In this document: positions 16,407-24,965 of the stretch, in pieces
How positions within the stretch are numbered: the stretch's first letter is position 1
How the letters are laid out: every line of letters starts with the position of its first letter
Origin: JAVBTT01 sp031550325
GTDB taxonomy: Bacteria; Bacillota; Clostridia; Oscillospirales; UBA929
Reading direction: 5' to 3'
Assembly: GCA_031550325.1 (NCBI GenBank)
Contig: JAVBOR010000007.1
Location: forward strand, 1 to 64,000
Length of the DNA stretch: 64,000 nucleotides
Translations under genes and position numbers: made by a program
Notes under the pieces: model-generated
The model's input: only the letters and a program-made list of their open reading frames with translations
Told to the model about the DNA's origin: nothing
Database searches by the model: none

Positions 16407-16900
16407 TTTACGCACCTCCACTAATATTAAATTAGTTGCGCTTGCATCATATATCGATTCTACCACAGATAATATTTCTACGCAACGGTTTATGCCTAAT
16501 ACCACTGCCCATACAGGTTTGCTGTTGTCTGGAAGACACTGTGCCTAAGCCACTTCTGAATCATTTTTATCGGGACACCAGTTGCCACAAGAAGGCTTGC
16601 GCAGGTGTGCCCTTATGTTACAATTGAGACATAACGGGAAACCACACTTTATTATGGGTTTTACTGTTTGCCTTATCCTTTTTTAACCTTTTTCCGCTCA
16701 AAAACGGCCTCCAAAAATCCGGCCAAGAAAGATGATGTTGTATTAGCGACAAAAAATTGAATTGTGGCCGATAGTGTTTCGCTCCCTAGTGGATAGCGTT
16801 GCCGGCATGTACAAGGCGCTTCATGTTCAGCGTCCGGCTTTTAACCGGCGTATACTGGGACGCCTTTTTTCATGCTATTTTTCAGAAAGAGGGTAATCAC

Positions 16901-17008
16901 ATGGCCCAGCCGCCCGATGACTATTCCTACGCAAATGAGGCCCAACGATCAATGCGAGGTCTACTAGATCGATATTTCAGACGAAACCGCACAAGGCCAG
17001 CCGTTTAG
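16901..17008 (+). CDS. Possible 35-aa ORF overlapping a terminator-like hairpin
   Basis: ATG at 16901 with AAAGAGGG upstream. The product is polar and basic (MAQPPDDYSYANEAQRSMRG, then an Arg-rich end). Its last codons lie in the 13-bp hairpin at 16993-17029. No family recognised; it may be a remnant of a larger gene. Confidence 0.25.
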   Translation: MAQPPDDYSYANEAQRSMRGLLDRYFRRNRTRPAV

Positions 17009-17242
17009 CGATCAAAAACGGCTGGCCTTATGCGCACAAACGCCAAATGCAGACACATCAAATTTGGGGACAACCAGATAGCATTTGAGGATTTTGTAAA
17101 GCGTTTTTTGTATAAACAAAAAAGACACCCACCGGGAACGCGAGGCTTGTATATCAAAACGATCCTGTCGTGGGAATGCCGTAAAACCTTCTGCCAATTT
17201 TATCAAAATTTAGCATAATTTGTGATAACGGATAAAAATAGT

Positions 17243-17270
17243 TTGATTTTTCCTGAAAATATGTTACAAT
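17243..17270 (+). promoter_or_regulatory. Sigma-A promoter of the subtilase
   Basis: TTGATT, 16 bp, TACAAT, 54 bp before the ATG. SD GGAGG is at 17313-17317. Confidence 0.65.
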
Positions 17271-17324
17271 TTACCCATACCCGTACCGCAACAGCGGACG
17301 GAAACTGAAGATGGAGGAACCCCT

Positions 17325-20300
17325 ATGAAAAAAAGCAGACGACTCACCGCACTGGCCCTGTGCCTGCTCATGCTGGCCACCTTTGCGACCGCCCCGCTGA
17401 CCGCGTTGGCAAACGGCCCGGTCGCAACCGCTGGCGACATTGTCACGGCGCAATCCGACATCAAGACGTTTGACGCCTCGGATTTCGACAACCGGTATAC
17501 ACAAGAGCAGGCAGACTACCTGCTGAACAGCGCCGCCGCCCTGGAGAATCCCGTCGGCGCTATCGGCTTCGAGGGTGAGTACGCGCTTGGAGCGTCCGAA
17601 AACATTGACATCATCGTTCAATTCACAACAATGCCCCGGGAGATGATGTCGGCTTACGCGTCGCTCAAAAAGCTGAAGCTCACCAAAAAGAACATTTCCG
17701 ACAGCGTCAGCGCCTCCCACAGCGACTTCACCCGCAAACTCGGCGCGCTGCGCGGCAAAACCAGCGTCACGCGTACATACAAAGATCTGTTCAACGGCGT
17801 CGCGATGACCGTTCCCGCCGGTATGGTCGACAAGATTGCGGCGCTGCCGGGCGTGTACAGCGTGACGCCCGACCACACAGTCTCGGCCGATCCCGTCGGG
17901 ACAGCCACCCTCTCCGAAAGCGGCGCCTTCGAGGGCAAGGGCATGCGGGAAGGCCGGAAAGCGCTTGAGGCAGACTACATCAACGACGCGCTGAAATACA
18001 AAGGCGAGGGCGTCGTCGTCGCCATTCTCGACAGCGGCATCGACTACAACCACCCCGACCTGACCGGTGCCATCGACCTTGAACACAGCCACAACTTTGT
18101 CGGCGACCGCCTGACCGGGCCGATCAACCCCGACGACTGCATGGAAACTACATACGAGGAGTGGCAGCGGTCGGGCGAACCCGAATTCGCCCCCGGCGGA
18201 TCGAGCTTCTATACATTCCACGGAACGCATGTCGCCGGCTCGGTGGCTGCCAGAGGCGCCAACAACGCTGAAAATGCCACGCTCGGCGTCGCCCCCGGCG
18301 CGACAATCCGTTCGTACCGTGTGCTGGGCCCCTACGGCTCGGGCGAGGAGAGCGGAATCATCGCCGCGGCGGAAAAAGCCGTCGCCGAAGGCTGCGACGT
18401 CATGAACCTCTCGCTGGGCATGGATATCAACGTTCTGTACAGCGCCCAGAACACGGCGCTCAATAACGCCGCCATCGCCGGCGTGGTCGTCTGCACGGCG
18501 GCCGGAAACTTCGGCCCCAATTACGCCTCGCTTGGAACCCCCGGAACGGCCTATCTGCCCATCACGGTCGCCGCCGGCACCCGGGGCGGCGGACTGGAGT
18601 ATTCGACATACGCCGAAGTCAACTTCCCCTATGAAAACACGCCGAACAACAAGGCGACGGTCCGTCTGATCGGCTGGGACAAGGACAACGTGTTCGACGC
18701 CGAAAAGGGCATCCTCAACTCCGACCTCGTCTGGAACAACGGCTACGAGTACTTTTACGCGTGGTACGGCTACGACATGGACTACTCTTTGCTCGGACAG
18801 TTCCCCGTCGGTTCGGAGCAGGCGCCGCTGGGAAGCCTGCACGGCAAATTCGCCGTCGTCAACCGCGGCTACCTTGACTTCAGCTATATGCTCCAAGTGG
18901 CGCGCAGCTACGGCGCGTCCGGCCTGATCGTCGTCAACAACATTGACGCCGACCTGATCAACATCACGCTTTCGGGCGAGTACGACGACTACATTCCGGT
19001 GTTCACCTGCACAAGCTCCGAGGGCGCGAAAATAACCCAGTCCTGGTATGCGGGCATCGACCACGGCCGCTTCGTCAATCCCATCGACTCGTTCAAGATG
19101 CTGCCGGACGTCCGCGACGACAGCGTGGCCGAGTTCAGCGCGCGTGGACCGGTTCTCGAAACCTATTTCATCAAGCCGGATGTCCTTGCCCCCGGCGTGG
19201 CAATCCTGTCCACGATGCCCGCGTTCTATATGAACGCGGAAAGCCATGACGCGACCGAATACGCGAAGGCCTACGGCCGCCTCAACGGAACCTCGATGGC
19301 GGCACCCCACGTGGCCGGCGCCGCGGCGCTGATGGTGCAGGCCATGAGACAGCAGGGTGTCGAAAAGGCCGACATGCCGGGCGTTGTTAAGGCACGGCTC
19401 ATGAACACCGCCGACTATGCGCATTACGACGACATGAAGTACAGCGTGCACGACGTCGGCGCCGGCTTTATCAACCCGCGGAGGGCGATCGAGGAAGGCA
19501 CATTCCTCACGGTGCTCAACGACGTGCCGTACGTGACCCGCGACGAAGAGAGAGCGGTTTACAAAAAGCAGATCACCGCCTCCCTGTACTTTGGAAAAAT
19601 CCCCAAAGTTCCTGCGGGCTTTTCCGAAAGCGCCGCCAGCCCGCTGACGATCACGAACAACACCGGCAAGGACGTGACGTACGACATACGGGTAAGCTAC
19701 AACAACGACACGGCCTTCTCTCTCTCCAGCGAGGCCAACGGCCTGCGCCTGCTCAAGAAGTCGGGTACGAGCCTGGCGGCGCCCGTCACCGTTCAGAACG
19801 GCGACAGCTACACGCTCAATGTCAAGGCCAGCCTTCCGGCCGGGGCGCAGAAAGGCGCCTATGAGGGCAGGGTCGTCGTGTCCTATCAGGACGAGCTCGG
19901 CGGCCACGTCTTCAACGTCCCGTTCTCACTCGAGTACGGCTCGCGCATCTCGAACATGTTCGACGGCTTTATCTACAAGCCGGTCATCTCCAGCCGCGCC
20001 GACGCTCCCCTCACCAGCCAGTCCGCAACGGTCATGTTCCGCTATGAGGGCAGCATCGACATGAACTACGGGATTGACGCCATCTGCCTCGACGCCGAGG
20101 GCAGACCCTACGGCTACTACAAGACGATGCCCGCCGAGACCGGCAAGATCGGCAGCCACAACCCGGAGTACTTTACGACGCTTCTGGACATGGTAAAGGG
20201 CTCGTGCTTTAAATTCCTGGACGGCGGCGAGGACGCGGTGGAGGCCACTGAGACCGTCATGCCCGACGGGCTGTACGAGCTCATCTTCCGCTACAGGGAC

Positions 20301-21335
20301 ACGTCCGGCGCCGAACAGCGCTACACGGTCGGAAAGTACCTGATTTCGGGCGCCGCGCCCCAGGTCACGCTTGACCGCGAGGAGTACACATACTATAACG
20401 GCGAAACCCACTGCATTGTCTCGGGAACGGTCTACAGCGAGACCGCCCGGCTCTGCGCCGAGTATGGGCTTGACTTCTACTACTACGACTACAGCGAGAA
20501 TGTCTACGACTTCGCCAGCTTTAAAATGACCGACCAAAGCTACAACATCGTCCGAAACGACAACTTTGCCACGCTGAAATGCGACGCGGACGGACGGTTC
20601 AACATCAGCATCCCCGTGTCGGAGCTCAGCCGCGAGCAGATCGATACCTATAAGCTGTACGCGCTGGACATCTACTGTGAGGACGTCAAGGACGTCGGCA
20701 TCGGCGTTCTGTCTTCTGATATGGGCATCAGCCAGACGCCCTTCGAGGTGCGATACGGCATGTTTGTTCCCGCCTCCATCACCGGTGTCAGCGTCACGAC
20801 CCCAACGATCGTCGAGGGCCTCGCGGCAAATCTGAACATCACGGTCACCGGCCAGAACATCGCCGGCAAAACCCTGACGGCCTACCTGTGGGCAAACGGA
20901 GAGCCGCTGTATCCCACACCGGTCATCTGGGAGAACGGGGAATGGAAGGCCAGAATGCGCATCGACCGCGCCCCCGCCGCCGGTTCCTGGTGCTATGCGG
21001 TCGTCACAATTGACGGCGGCTTCCCCGAGGGCTTCACGCCCATTACCATCGCGCCGTATAAGCCCGAGCAGCTGTGGGATCCCTCGGTGATGCCCGACGG
21101 CGAGACCGGCAGGCTCGCGGTTGTCTTCAGTGAAAAAATCACCTCGAAGGCGGGCGGATACAACGTGAAAATCGGAGACTGCGCATACGCCTGTCAGCAG
21201 GAGGGCGACAAAAAGCTGATCATCGACACGCCGTACGCCTCGCTGGCCTCCGGCACAAAGGTTGCCATCGGCGGCGTCAAGTATCCAGACCTCTTCCCGA
21301 GCTACAGCTTCACGTTTACCGTGCAGATCCCGTAA
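17325..21335 (+). CDS. Secreted subtilisin-like serine protease (S8 family, lactocepin-like)
   Basis: 1336-aa extracellular protease. A Sec signal peptide (LTALALCLLMLATFATAPLTALA, cleavage near residue 30) precedes an I9-like propeptide (about 85-190). The S8 catalytic triad is D236 (AILDSGIDYNHPDL), H302 (FHGTHVAGS) and S657 (LNGTSMAAPHVAGAAAL). A ~150-residue insertion between H and S contains a protease-associated-like domain (GKFAVVNRGYLDFSYMLQVA). After the catalytic domain come Fn3-like and further beta domains (about 760-1336). There is no LPXTG motif, S-layer homology repeat or membrane anchor at the C-terminus, so it is probably released or held non-covalently. Its codons favour C at third positions more than those of neighbours. 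Confidence 0.92.
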   Translation: MKKSRRLTALALCLLMLATFATAPLTALANGPVATAGDIVTAQSDIKTFDASDFDNRYTQEQADYLLNSAAALENPVGAIGFEGEYALGASENIDIIVQFTTMPREMMSAYASLKKLKLTKKNISDSVSASHSDFTRKLGALRGKTSVTRTYKDLFNGVAMTVPAGMVDKIAALPGVYSVTPDHTVSADPVGTATLSESGAFEGKGMREGRKALEADYINDALKYKGEGVVVAILDSGIDYNHPDLTGAIDLEHSHNFVGDRLTGPINPDDCMETTYEEWQRSGEPEFAPGGSSFYTFHGTHVAGSVAARGANNAENATLGVAPGATIRSYRVLGPYGSGEESGIIAAAEKAVAEGCDVMNLSLGMDINVLYSAQNTALNNAAIAGVVVCTAAGNFGPNYASLGTPGTAYLPITVAAGTRGGGLEYSTYAEVNFPYENTPNNKATVRLIGWDKDNVFDAEKGILNSDLVWNNGYEYFYAWYGYDMDYSLLGQFPVGSEQAPLGSLHGKFAVVNRGYLDFSYMLQVARSYGASGLIVVNNIDADLINITLSGEYDDYIPVFTCTSSEGAKITQSWYAGIDHGRFVNPIDSFKMLPDVRDDSVAEFSARGPVLETYFIKPDVLAPGVAILSTMPAFYMNAESHDATEYAKAYGRLNGTSMAAPHVAGAAALMVQAMRQQGVEKADMPGVVKARLMNTADYAHYDDMKYSVHDVGAGFINPRRAIEEGTFLTVLNDVPYVTRDEERAVYKKQITASLYFGKIPKVPAGFSESAASPLTITNNTGKDVTYDIRVSYNNDTAFSLSSEANGLRLLKKSGTSLAAPVTVQNGDSYTLNVKASLPAGAQKGAYEGRVVVSYQDELGGHVFNVPFSLEYGSRISNMFDGFIYKPVISSRADAPLTSQSATVMFRYEGSIDMNYGIDAICLDAEGRPYGYYKTMPAETGKIGSHNPEYFTTLLDMVKGSCFKFLDGGEDAVEATETVMPDGLYELIFRYRDTSGAEQRYTVGKYLISGAAPQVTLDREEYTYYNGETHCIVSGTVYSETARLCAEYGLDFYYYDYSENVYDFASFKMTDQSYNIVRNDNFATLKCDADGRFNISIPVSELSREQIDTYKLYALDIYCEDVKDVGIGVLSSDMGISQTPFEVRYGMFVPASITGVSVTTPTIVEGLAANLNITVTGQNIAGKTLTAYLWANGEPLYPTPVIWENGEWKARMRIDRAPAAGSWCYAVVTIDGGFPEGFTPITIAPYKPEQLWDPSVMPDGETGRLAVVFSEKITSKAGGYNVKIGDCAYACQQEGDKKLIIDTPYASLASGTKVAIGGVKYPDLFPSYSFTFTVQIP

Positions 21336-21346
21336 CTGTCGCGGGC

Positions 21347-21386
21347 ACGCCCCGAGGCCCCGCCGGAAGGCTGGGCCTCGGGGCGT
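21347..21386. repeat. Terminator hairpin of the subtilase, left copy
   Basis: Stem ACGCCCCGAGGCCC/GGGCCTCGGGGCGT right after the subtilase stop. A second copy of the same hairpin lies at 21607-21646, with R5 between them. The two copies share 26 identical bases on the left and 13 on the right, around a one-to-two-base difference. Confidence 0.8.
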
Positions 21387-21387
21387 A

Positions 21388-21606
21388 CAGACTGTCAAAA
21401 AAGACCCTCGCGTCCGCATCCTTTATCGGGTTTTGCGTCGAGCCTGACGGCGCAGCCGGCAGGTCCTTGCTGGACCAAAAGCCGATAAAGACCCAAACAC
21501 AGGGCTTTCACGGATTTACTCCGGGAAAGCCTTTCTCTGCAAACCGCCACAGCGGTTTGATCCAACCCCCGCTTTGTCAAAGAACCGAAGGTTCTTCGAC
21601 AGTCTG
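21388..21606 (+). repeat. Intergenic hairpin element, copy R5
   Basis: 219-bp copy with perfect 9-bp terminal inverted repeats CAGACTGTC/GACAGTCTG, set exactly between two copies of the subtilase hairpin. The outer stem CTTTATCGG/CCGATAAAG encloses the CCTGACGGC/GCCGGCAGG and GGTCC/GGACC hairpins. Then follow GGCTTTC/GAAAGCC (around CGGA/TCCG), CAAACCGC/GCGGTTTG and GTCAAAGAACC/GGTTCTTCGAC. This is the best-defined copy for setting element ends. Confidence 0.85.
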
Positions 21607-21646
21607 ACGCCCCGAGGCCCCGCCGGAAGGCTAGCCTCGGGGCGTA
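21607..21646. repeat. Terminator hairpin, right copy flanking R5
   Basis: Second copy of the 40-bp hairpin at 21347-21386, directly abutting the end of R5. The next ~320 bp, to 21968, hold no gene I can support. Confidence 0.8.
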
Positions 21647-21968
21647 AACAAACCTCTTGGTATCATTGCCGGTACCGAAAATCGATCCTAAAACCAAGGA
21701 CAGCTTCACTCTCGCTGAAGAGCTCAAAAGTTATCCACAGTGCGGAAGCCTGCGAACATGCAAAAACAAAAGGCAGGACCCTTTCTTTCTCGCTGCAAAT
21801 ACTCCATAAATACGCCAACAATATGCTAAAAAGCGCGACATAATCGCACTTTTTAGCATATTGTGTTTAATCACTGCGTTTTAGATGCAGCATCATTCTA
21901 TTTGTCTTCCAGTAAGAAAAATATTTGGAAAGTCTCTATTGATTTTTCTGCCATATAAATCGTTCCTG

Positions 21969-22175
21969 ATGGCTTTATATCATTCGTTTAATAATACATA
22001 TCCTATGATCAAAAAGGTGAGGGTAGACGGCATATATGGCTCCTCCACAAGAGAGTCGGTCGAAATGCTCCAACGAATTTTTGGAATGCCGGTGACCGGC
22101 ATTGTCGATTTCGGCACATGGTATAGGATATCCAACATCTATGTGGCGGTTACCAGAATGGCGGAACTCCGCTGA
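21969..22175 (+). pseudogene. Remnant of a peptidoglycan-binding domain protein
   Basis: The 68-residue reading from the ATG at 21969 matches one PG_binding_1-type repeat. It has a YHSFNNTYPMIKKVRVDGIYG start, then TRESVEMLQRIFGMPVTGIVDFGTW and a short helix, ending at a stop. In intact Clostridia proteins such repeats sit in longer spore- or wall-hydrolase proteins; here nothing recognisable lies upstream or downstream. No SD is evident. The tract is AT-richer than its surroundings. I read it as a decayed fragment, not a working gene. Confidence 0.65.
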
Positions 22176-22232
22176 AAAAAGAGCGCAGACCGTGCCGCCA
22201 AGCCGGATGAAGAGCTTGGGCTATTGCAAAAA

Positions 22233-22287
22233 AGCCGTGACTGTACGGGGACGCCCACACATTGAGCGTCCTTGTATAGTCCCGGCT
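22233..22287. terminator. Long hairpin upstream of the aldo/keto reductase promoter
   Basis: Nested stem AGCCG / GACTGTAC / GGACGC pairing with GCGTCC / GTATAGTC / CGGCT (22233-22254 with 22266-22287), small bulges only. It lacks a T-run. It may end the remnant gene's transcript. Confidence 0.5.
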
Positions 22288-22365
22288 GTGAAAACATGCC
22301 GCCCCGAAAAGTCGACGACTTTTTCGTCTGCCCCGCGCCGGCTGCATAAAGAGGCTGGTTTTGGC

Positions 22366-22396
22366 TTGACATGAAGTGCACTCCAGGTGATATACT
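22366..22396 (+). promoter_or_regulatory. MerR-type promoter of the aldo/keto reductase
   Basis: TTGACA and TATACT are separated by 19 bp instead of 17. The spacer region carries an imperfect 20-bp dyad, ACATGAAGTG followed by CACTCCAGGT (22369-22388; 8 of 10 positions symmetric). Long spacers with a central dyad are the hallmark of promoters activated by MerR-family regulators. No MerR gene is in this window. Confidence 0.6.
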
Positions 22397-22475
22397 GGGA
22401 AAAATGAACAGAGTGCGCCTTTGTGAGCCAAATGTTTTGCCGAAAGGGCAGAGGAAAAGTGAGGTTAGGATAACA

Positions 22476-23618
22476 ATGCGGTACAGAGAACTGGGAAAAA
22501 CGGGCCGCCGGACAGGCATCATCGGTCTGGGCTGCGAGCACTTGGACGGCGCGCCTTACGAGGCGGTGCAGGAGACGATTGGCACGGCGCTGGAGCATGG
22601 CGTCAACACGCTGGATGTGTTTATGCCCGGCGAAGAGGTTCGCCTGAACATTGCCAAAGCGCTTGGTTCGCGACGAAAAGACGTGATGATCCAGGGGCAT
22701 ATCGGTTCGACGAATGTCGGGCAGCAATACGATATCAGCAGGGACATGCCCACGGTGAAGAAGTTTTTCGAGGAAATGCTGCGCGCCTTTGGCGGGTACA
22801 TCGATTTGGGCATGCTGTTTTTCATTGACTCCGAGGAGGACTACAAAAGTGTGTTTGACGGCGGGCTTGCCGATTATGCCGCGGCGCTGAAACAGCGGGG
22901 GGATATCGGCCACATCGGCTTCAGCTCGCACAACCCCGAGACGGCGATCAAAGCGGTGGAGACCGGCCTTCCCGAGCTCATGATGTTCAGCATCAACCTG
23001 GCCTTTGACCTGTATCCCGCCGAGAAGTATGTGCTGGAAGCGTTGGAGGGCGGACTCGACGCCAACCTGTTTCACGGGCTGGACAAGCGCCGCGCCGCTC
23101 TTTATCAGCTTTGCGAGCAAAAGGGCGTCGGCATCACCGTGATGAAGACGCTCGGCGCGGGCAAACTGCTGTCGCGCGAGCACACGCCGTTCAGGGAGCC
23201 CATGACGGCGGCGCAATGCATCCACTACGCGCTGTCCAGACCGGCGGTCTCGAGCGTTTTGCTCGGCTGCAAATCGTCCGGGGAGATGCTGGACGCGCTA
23301 GAGTATTTGAACATGGACGACGCGTTGCTCGACTATACCCCGTTCCTCGGCGCGCTCAAGAGCGACTTTAAGGGAAGCTGCGTATACTGCGGCCACTGCC
23401 AGCCCTGTCCGGCAGACATTGACATCGCCGCTGTCAACAAGTATCTCGACATTGCGCTGCTCGATGAAAACAAGGTTCCCCCCTCCATTCGCGCGCACTA
23501 CAGGAGCCTTGCCCACGGCGCCGACGAGTGCACGCAGTGCGCAAGCTGCGAAAGCCGCTGCCCCTTTGACGTTTCCGTGATCAAGAACATGGCAAAGGCG
23601 GCGCGAGTTTTTGCCTGA
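22476..23618 (+). CDS. Aldo/keto reductase with C-terminal 4Fe-4S ferredoxin domain
   Basis: 380 aa from the ATG at 22476; upstream in-frame codons lie in the leader. The N-terminal (beta/alpha)8 reductase domain starts MRYRELGKTGRRTGIIGLG and includes the substrate-strand HIGFSSHNPETA. From about residue 300 a ferredoxin-type region has cysteines in SCVYCGHCQPCPADIDI and ECTQCASCESRCPFDV, enough for two clusters. The usual catalytic tyrosine region is altered (NTLDVFMPGEEVR, where many members have a D-T-A-x-x-Y motif), so the redox chemistry may not be classical carbonyl reduction. It is controlled from a MerR-like promoter. Confidence 0.9.
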   Translation: MRYRELGKTGRRTGIIGLGCEHLDGAPYEAVQETIGTALEHGVNTLDVFMPGEEVRLNIAKALGSRRKDVMIQGHIGSTNVGQQYDISRDMPTVKKFFEEMLRAFGGYIDLGMLFFIDSEEDYKSVFDGGLADYAAALKQRGDIGHIGFSSHNPETAIKAVETGLPELMMFSINLAFDLYPAEKYVLEALEGGLDANLFHGLDKRRAALYQLCEQKGVGITVMKTLGAGKLLSREHTPFREPMTAAQCIHYALSRPAVSSVLLGCKSSGEMLDALEYLNMDDALLDYTPFLGALKSDFKGSCVYCGHCQPCPADIDIAAVNKYLDIALLDENKVPPSIRAHYRSLAHGADECTQCASCESRCPFDVSVIKNMAKAARVFA

Positions 23619-23633
23619 GCGCGTCCCCAAACG

Positions 23634-24512
23634 CTATTGCCGCTCCGCCTCCGATGGCTGAGGCAAGGCCCGCACGGCGCGAAGATACGAGGTCATGTTT
23701 TGATCGTCCCGCAGGGGATAGTCAAAGCCGAAGTCGGCCGCGACGGCGCGCGCCAGTTCACGAAACAAGGCCCCCATGGCGAACATGGCGTCCCAGATGT
23801 GCGCCTCGTCTGCGTCGGCGTAAGTTGCCCTGTACATGCCGTAGTGCCGCGCGCTGAGAAGCCTGCCATAATCCTTGCCGTGCTTGCCCACAGACACCGC
23901 AAACGCGTACTCTCGGCCGATGAACCAGTCCATCACGCAGTGCAGCTCGGCGCGCACATATGTGTTCAGCATGTCCATGACAAACGCAAGCCCGCCCCGC
24001 TTGAGCTCCTTGGCGGCGTTTTGCAGGCACCACCAAAAATTGTTGCAGCAGGAGTCAAACTCATGCGCGGTGGGCGGGCGCACATGGTATACGCGGTCGC
24101 TCGGCGGCTCAAGCCAGTCCAGGATGCCGTCTTTGTCTAAGAGCGCCACAATCGGCTGGCCTCGGTCGGCGCCAAGAACCTCGGCTTTGAGCATGGGCAG
24201 CGTTTTGACGCTGAGATCGATGCGGTTATGATCGGCAAACAGCATGAGATAGACAAAGCTGCCGTCGCCGGACGGCCAGCGCATGGTTTCGGGCATTTGC
24301 AGCATGAGCCGCTCGCCAAAGACCTCGATAAAGTCGAGGTTGTTGTAAAACGGCGCAACATCGCGCACAATATACCCGATGTCATAGTCCTGAAAGCAGT
24401 CTCTGCGCGCGTTCGGATTGGCGCGTGAGCCGTTCATGACCACGGCGCGGATGCGCTCGTCGGCTTGCGCCACGCCCAGAATGAGCGAAAACATCTCCTC
24501 TTGTGATCTCAT
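23634..24512 (-). CDS. Aminoglycoside 6-adenylyltransferase-like protein
   Basis: 292 aa from the ATG at 24512 (SD GAAAGG). It belongs to the ANT(6)/AadE/AadK nucleotidyltransferase family. The AVVMNGSRANPNARRDCFQDYDIGYIV motif (about residues 22-48) gives the G-S-R and D-x-D metal-binding core. FADHNRIDLSVKTL supplies a third carboxylate. The helical C-terminal half has the family's FWWCLQNAAKELKRG segment. Chromosomal homologues are widespread in Clostridia and may or may not give streptomycin resistance. It is convergent with the aldo/keto reductase. Confidence 0.85.
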   Translation of the reverse strand: MRSQEEMFSLILGVAQADERIRAVVMNGSRANPNARRDCFQDYDIGYIVRDVAPFYNNLDFIEVFGERLMLQMPETMRWPSGDGSFVYLMLFADHNRIDLSVKTLPMLKAEVLGADRGQPIVALLDKDGILDWLEPPSDRVYHVRPPTAHEFDSCCNNFWWCLQNAAKELKRGGLAFVMDMLNTYVRAELHCVMDWFIGREYAFAVSVGKHGKDYGRLLSARHYGMYRATYADADEAHIWDAMFAMGALFRELARAVAADFGFDYPLRDDQNMTSYLRAVRALPQPSEAERQ

Positions 24513-24564
24513 CAAAGCTTTCCTTTCTCGGATGATTTGCCGGCTGATACCATTATACATCAAG

Positions 24565-24776
24565 TTGTCAAAGAACCAAAGGTTCTTTGACAAAGCGGGA
24601 GTGGATCAAACCACTGCGGCGGTTTGCGCAGAAAGCCTTTTCCGGAGTAAATCCGTGAAAGCCTTGCGGTGCTGTCTTTTTCGGTTTCAGTCCAGCAAGG
24701 ACCTGCCGGCTTCGCCGTCAGCCTCGACATGAAAACCGAAAAAGGACGAGGACGCGAGGGCACTTTTTGAAAGTCA
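24565..24776 (-). repeat. Intergenic hairpin element, copy R6
   Basis: Minus-orientation copy upstream of the ANT(6)-like gene. The outer stem is CTTTTTCGGTTT/AAACCGAAAAAG, which differs from R4 and R5 yet keeps pairing. Inside are the GCCTGACGGC-like and GTCCTTGCTGGAC hairpins. The CAAACC.GC/GC.GGTTTG and GTCAAAGAACC/GGTTCTTTGAC hairpins follow. It is flanked by short repeats of GTCAAGGATGCCGCGC (about 24772 and 24805). Confidence 0.75.
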
Positions 24777-24879
24777 AGGATGCCGCGCTTTGGATGGCGG
24801 CGCGTCAAGGATGCCGCGCCCTACTTATCTGGCAATACATTGACAAAATTAAACCTGCATTGACTATGAACGCACTTCC

Positions 24880-24945
24880 CCGCAAACCGCCAGCGGAGGT
24901 TTGATAAAGGCCCCCGCTTCGTCGAAAAGCCCGGCTTTTCGGCGG
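24880..24945 (+). repeat. Fragment of the hairpin element family (R7)
   Basis: Only the 3' hairpins remain: CAAACCGCCAGCGGAGGTTTG and a CGAAAAGCC/GGCTTTTCG hairpin, ending 20 bp before the next gene. The rest of the gap from 24777 contains TTGACA-like sequences but no convincing promoter. Confidence 0.45.
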
Positions 24946-24965
24946 CCTGAAAGGAGGGACTGAGC

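Larger units (their letters stand above)
16045..17242. other. AT-richer, gene-poor tract downstream of tRNA-Ser
   Basis: About 1.2 kb clearly richer in A and T than its surroundings, with no recognisable full gene. It holds one or two possible small ORFs (16296-16406 minus, 16901-17008 plus) and several hairpins. One is GGCGT/ACGCC followed by six Ts (16847-16870). Another is a 13-bp AAGGCCAGCCGTT/AACGGCTGGCCTT hairpin (16993-17029). Apart from these I see nothing between 16407 and 16840. A tRNA 3' end is a common integration site, so this may be the scar of an old element. Confidence 0.5.

Noticed and set aside
17030..17218. 62-aa ORF before the subtilase
   Set aside because: No SD, starts in a terminator arm, no family resemblance, lies in AT-rich DNA where random frames are expected.
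17271..19907. 878-aa open frame on the minus strand
   Set aside because: Antisense to the catalytic half of the subtilase; composition is an Arg/Val/Gly-rich shadow of a C3-biased gene, with no SD or domain.
24841..24866. Second long-spacer (19 bp) promoter before the CPT-like gene
   Set aside because: TTGACA and TATGAA are 19 bp apart, but the -10 is poor and there is no central dyad.
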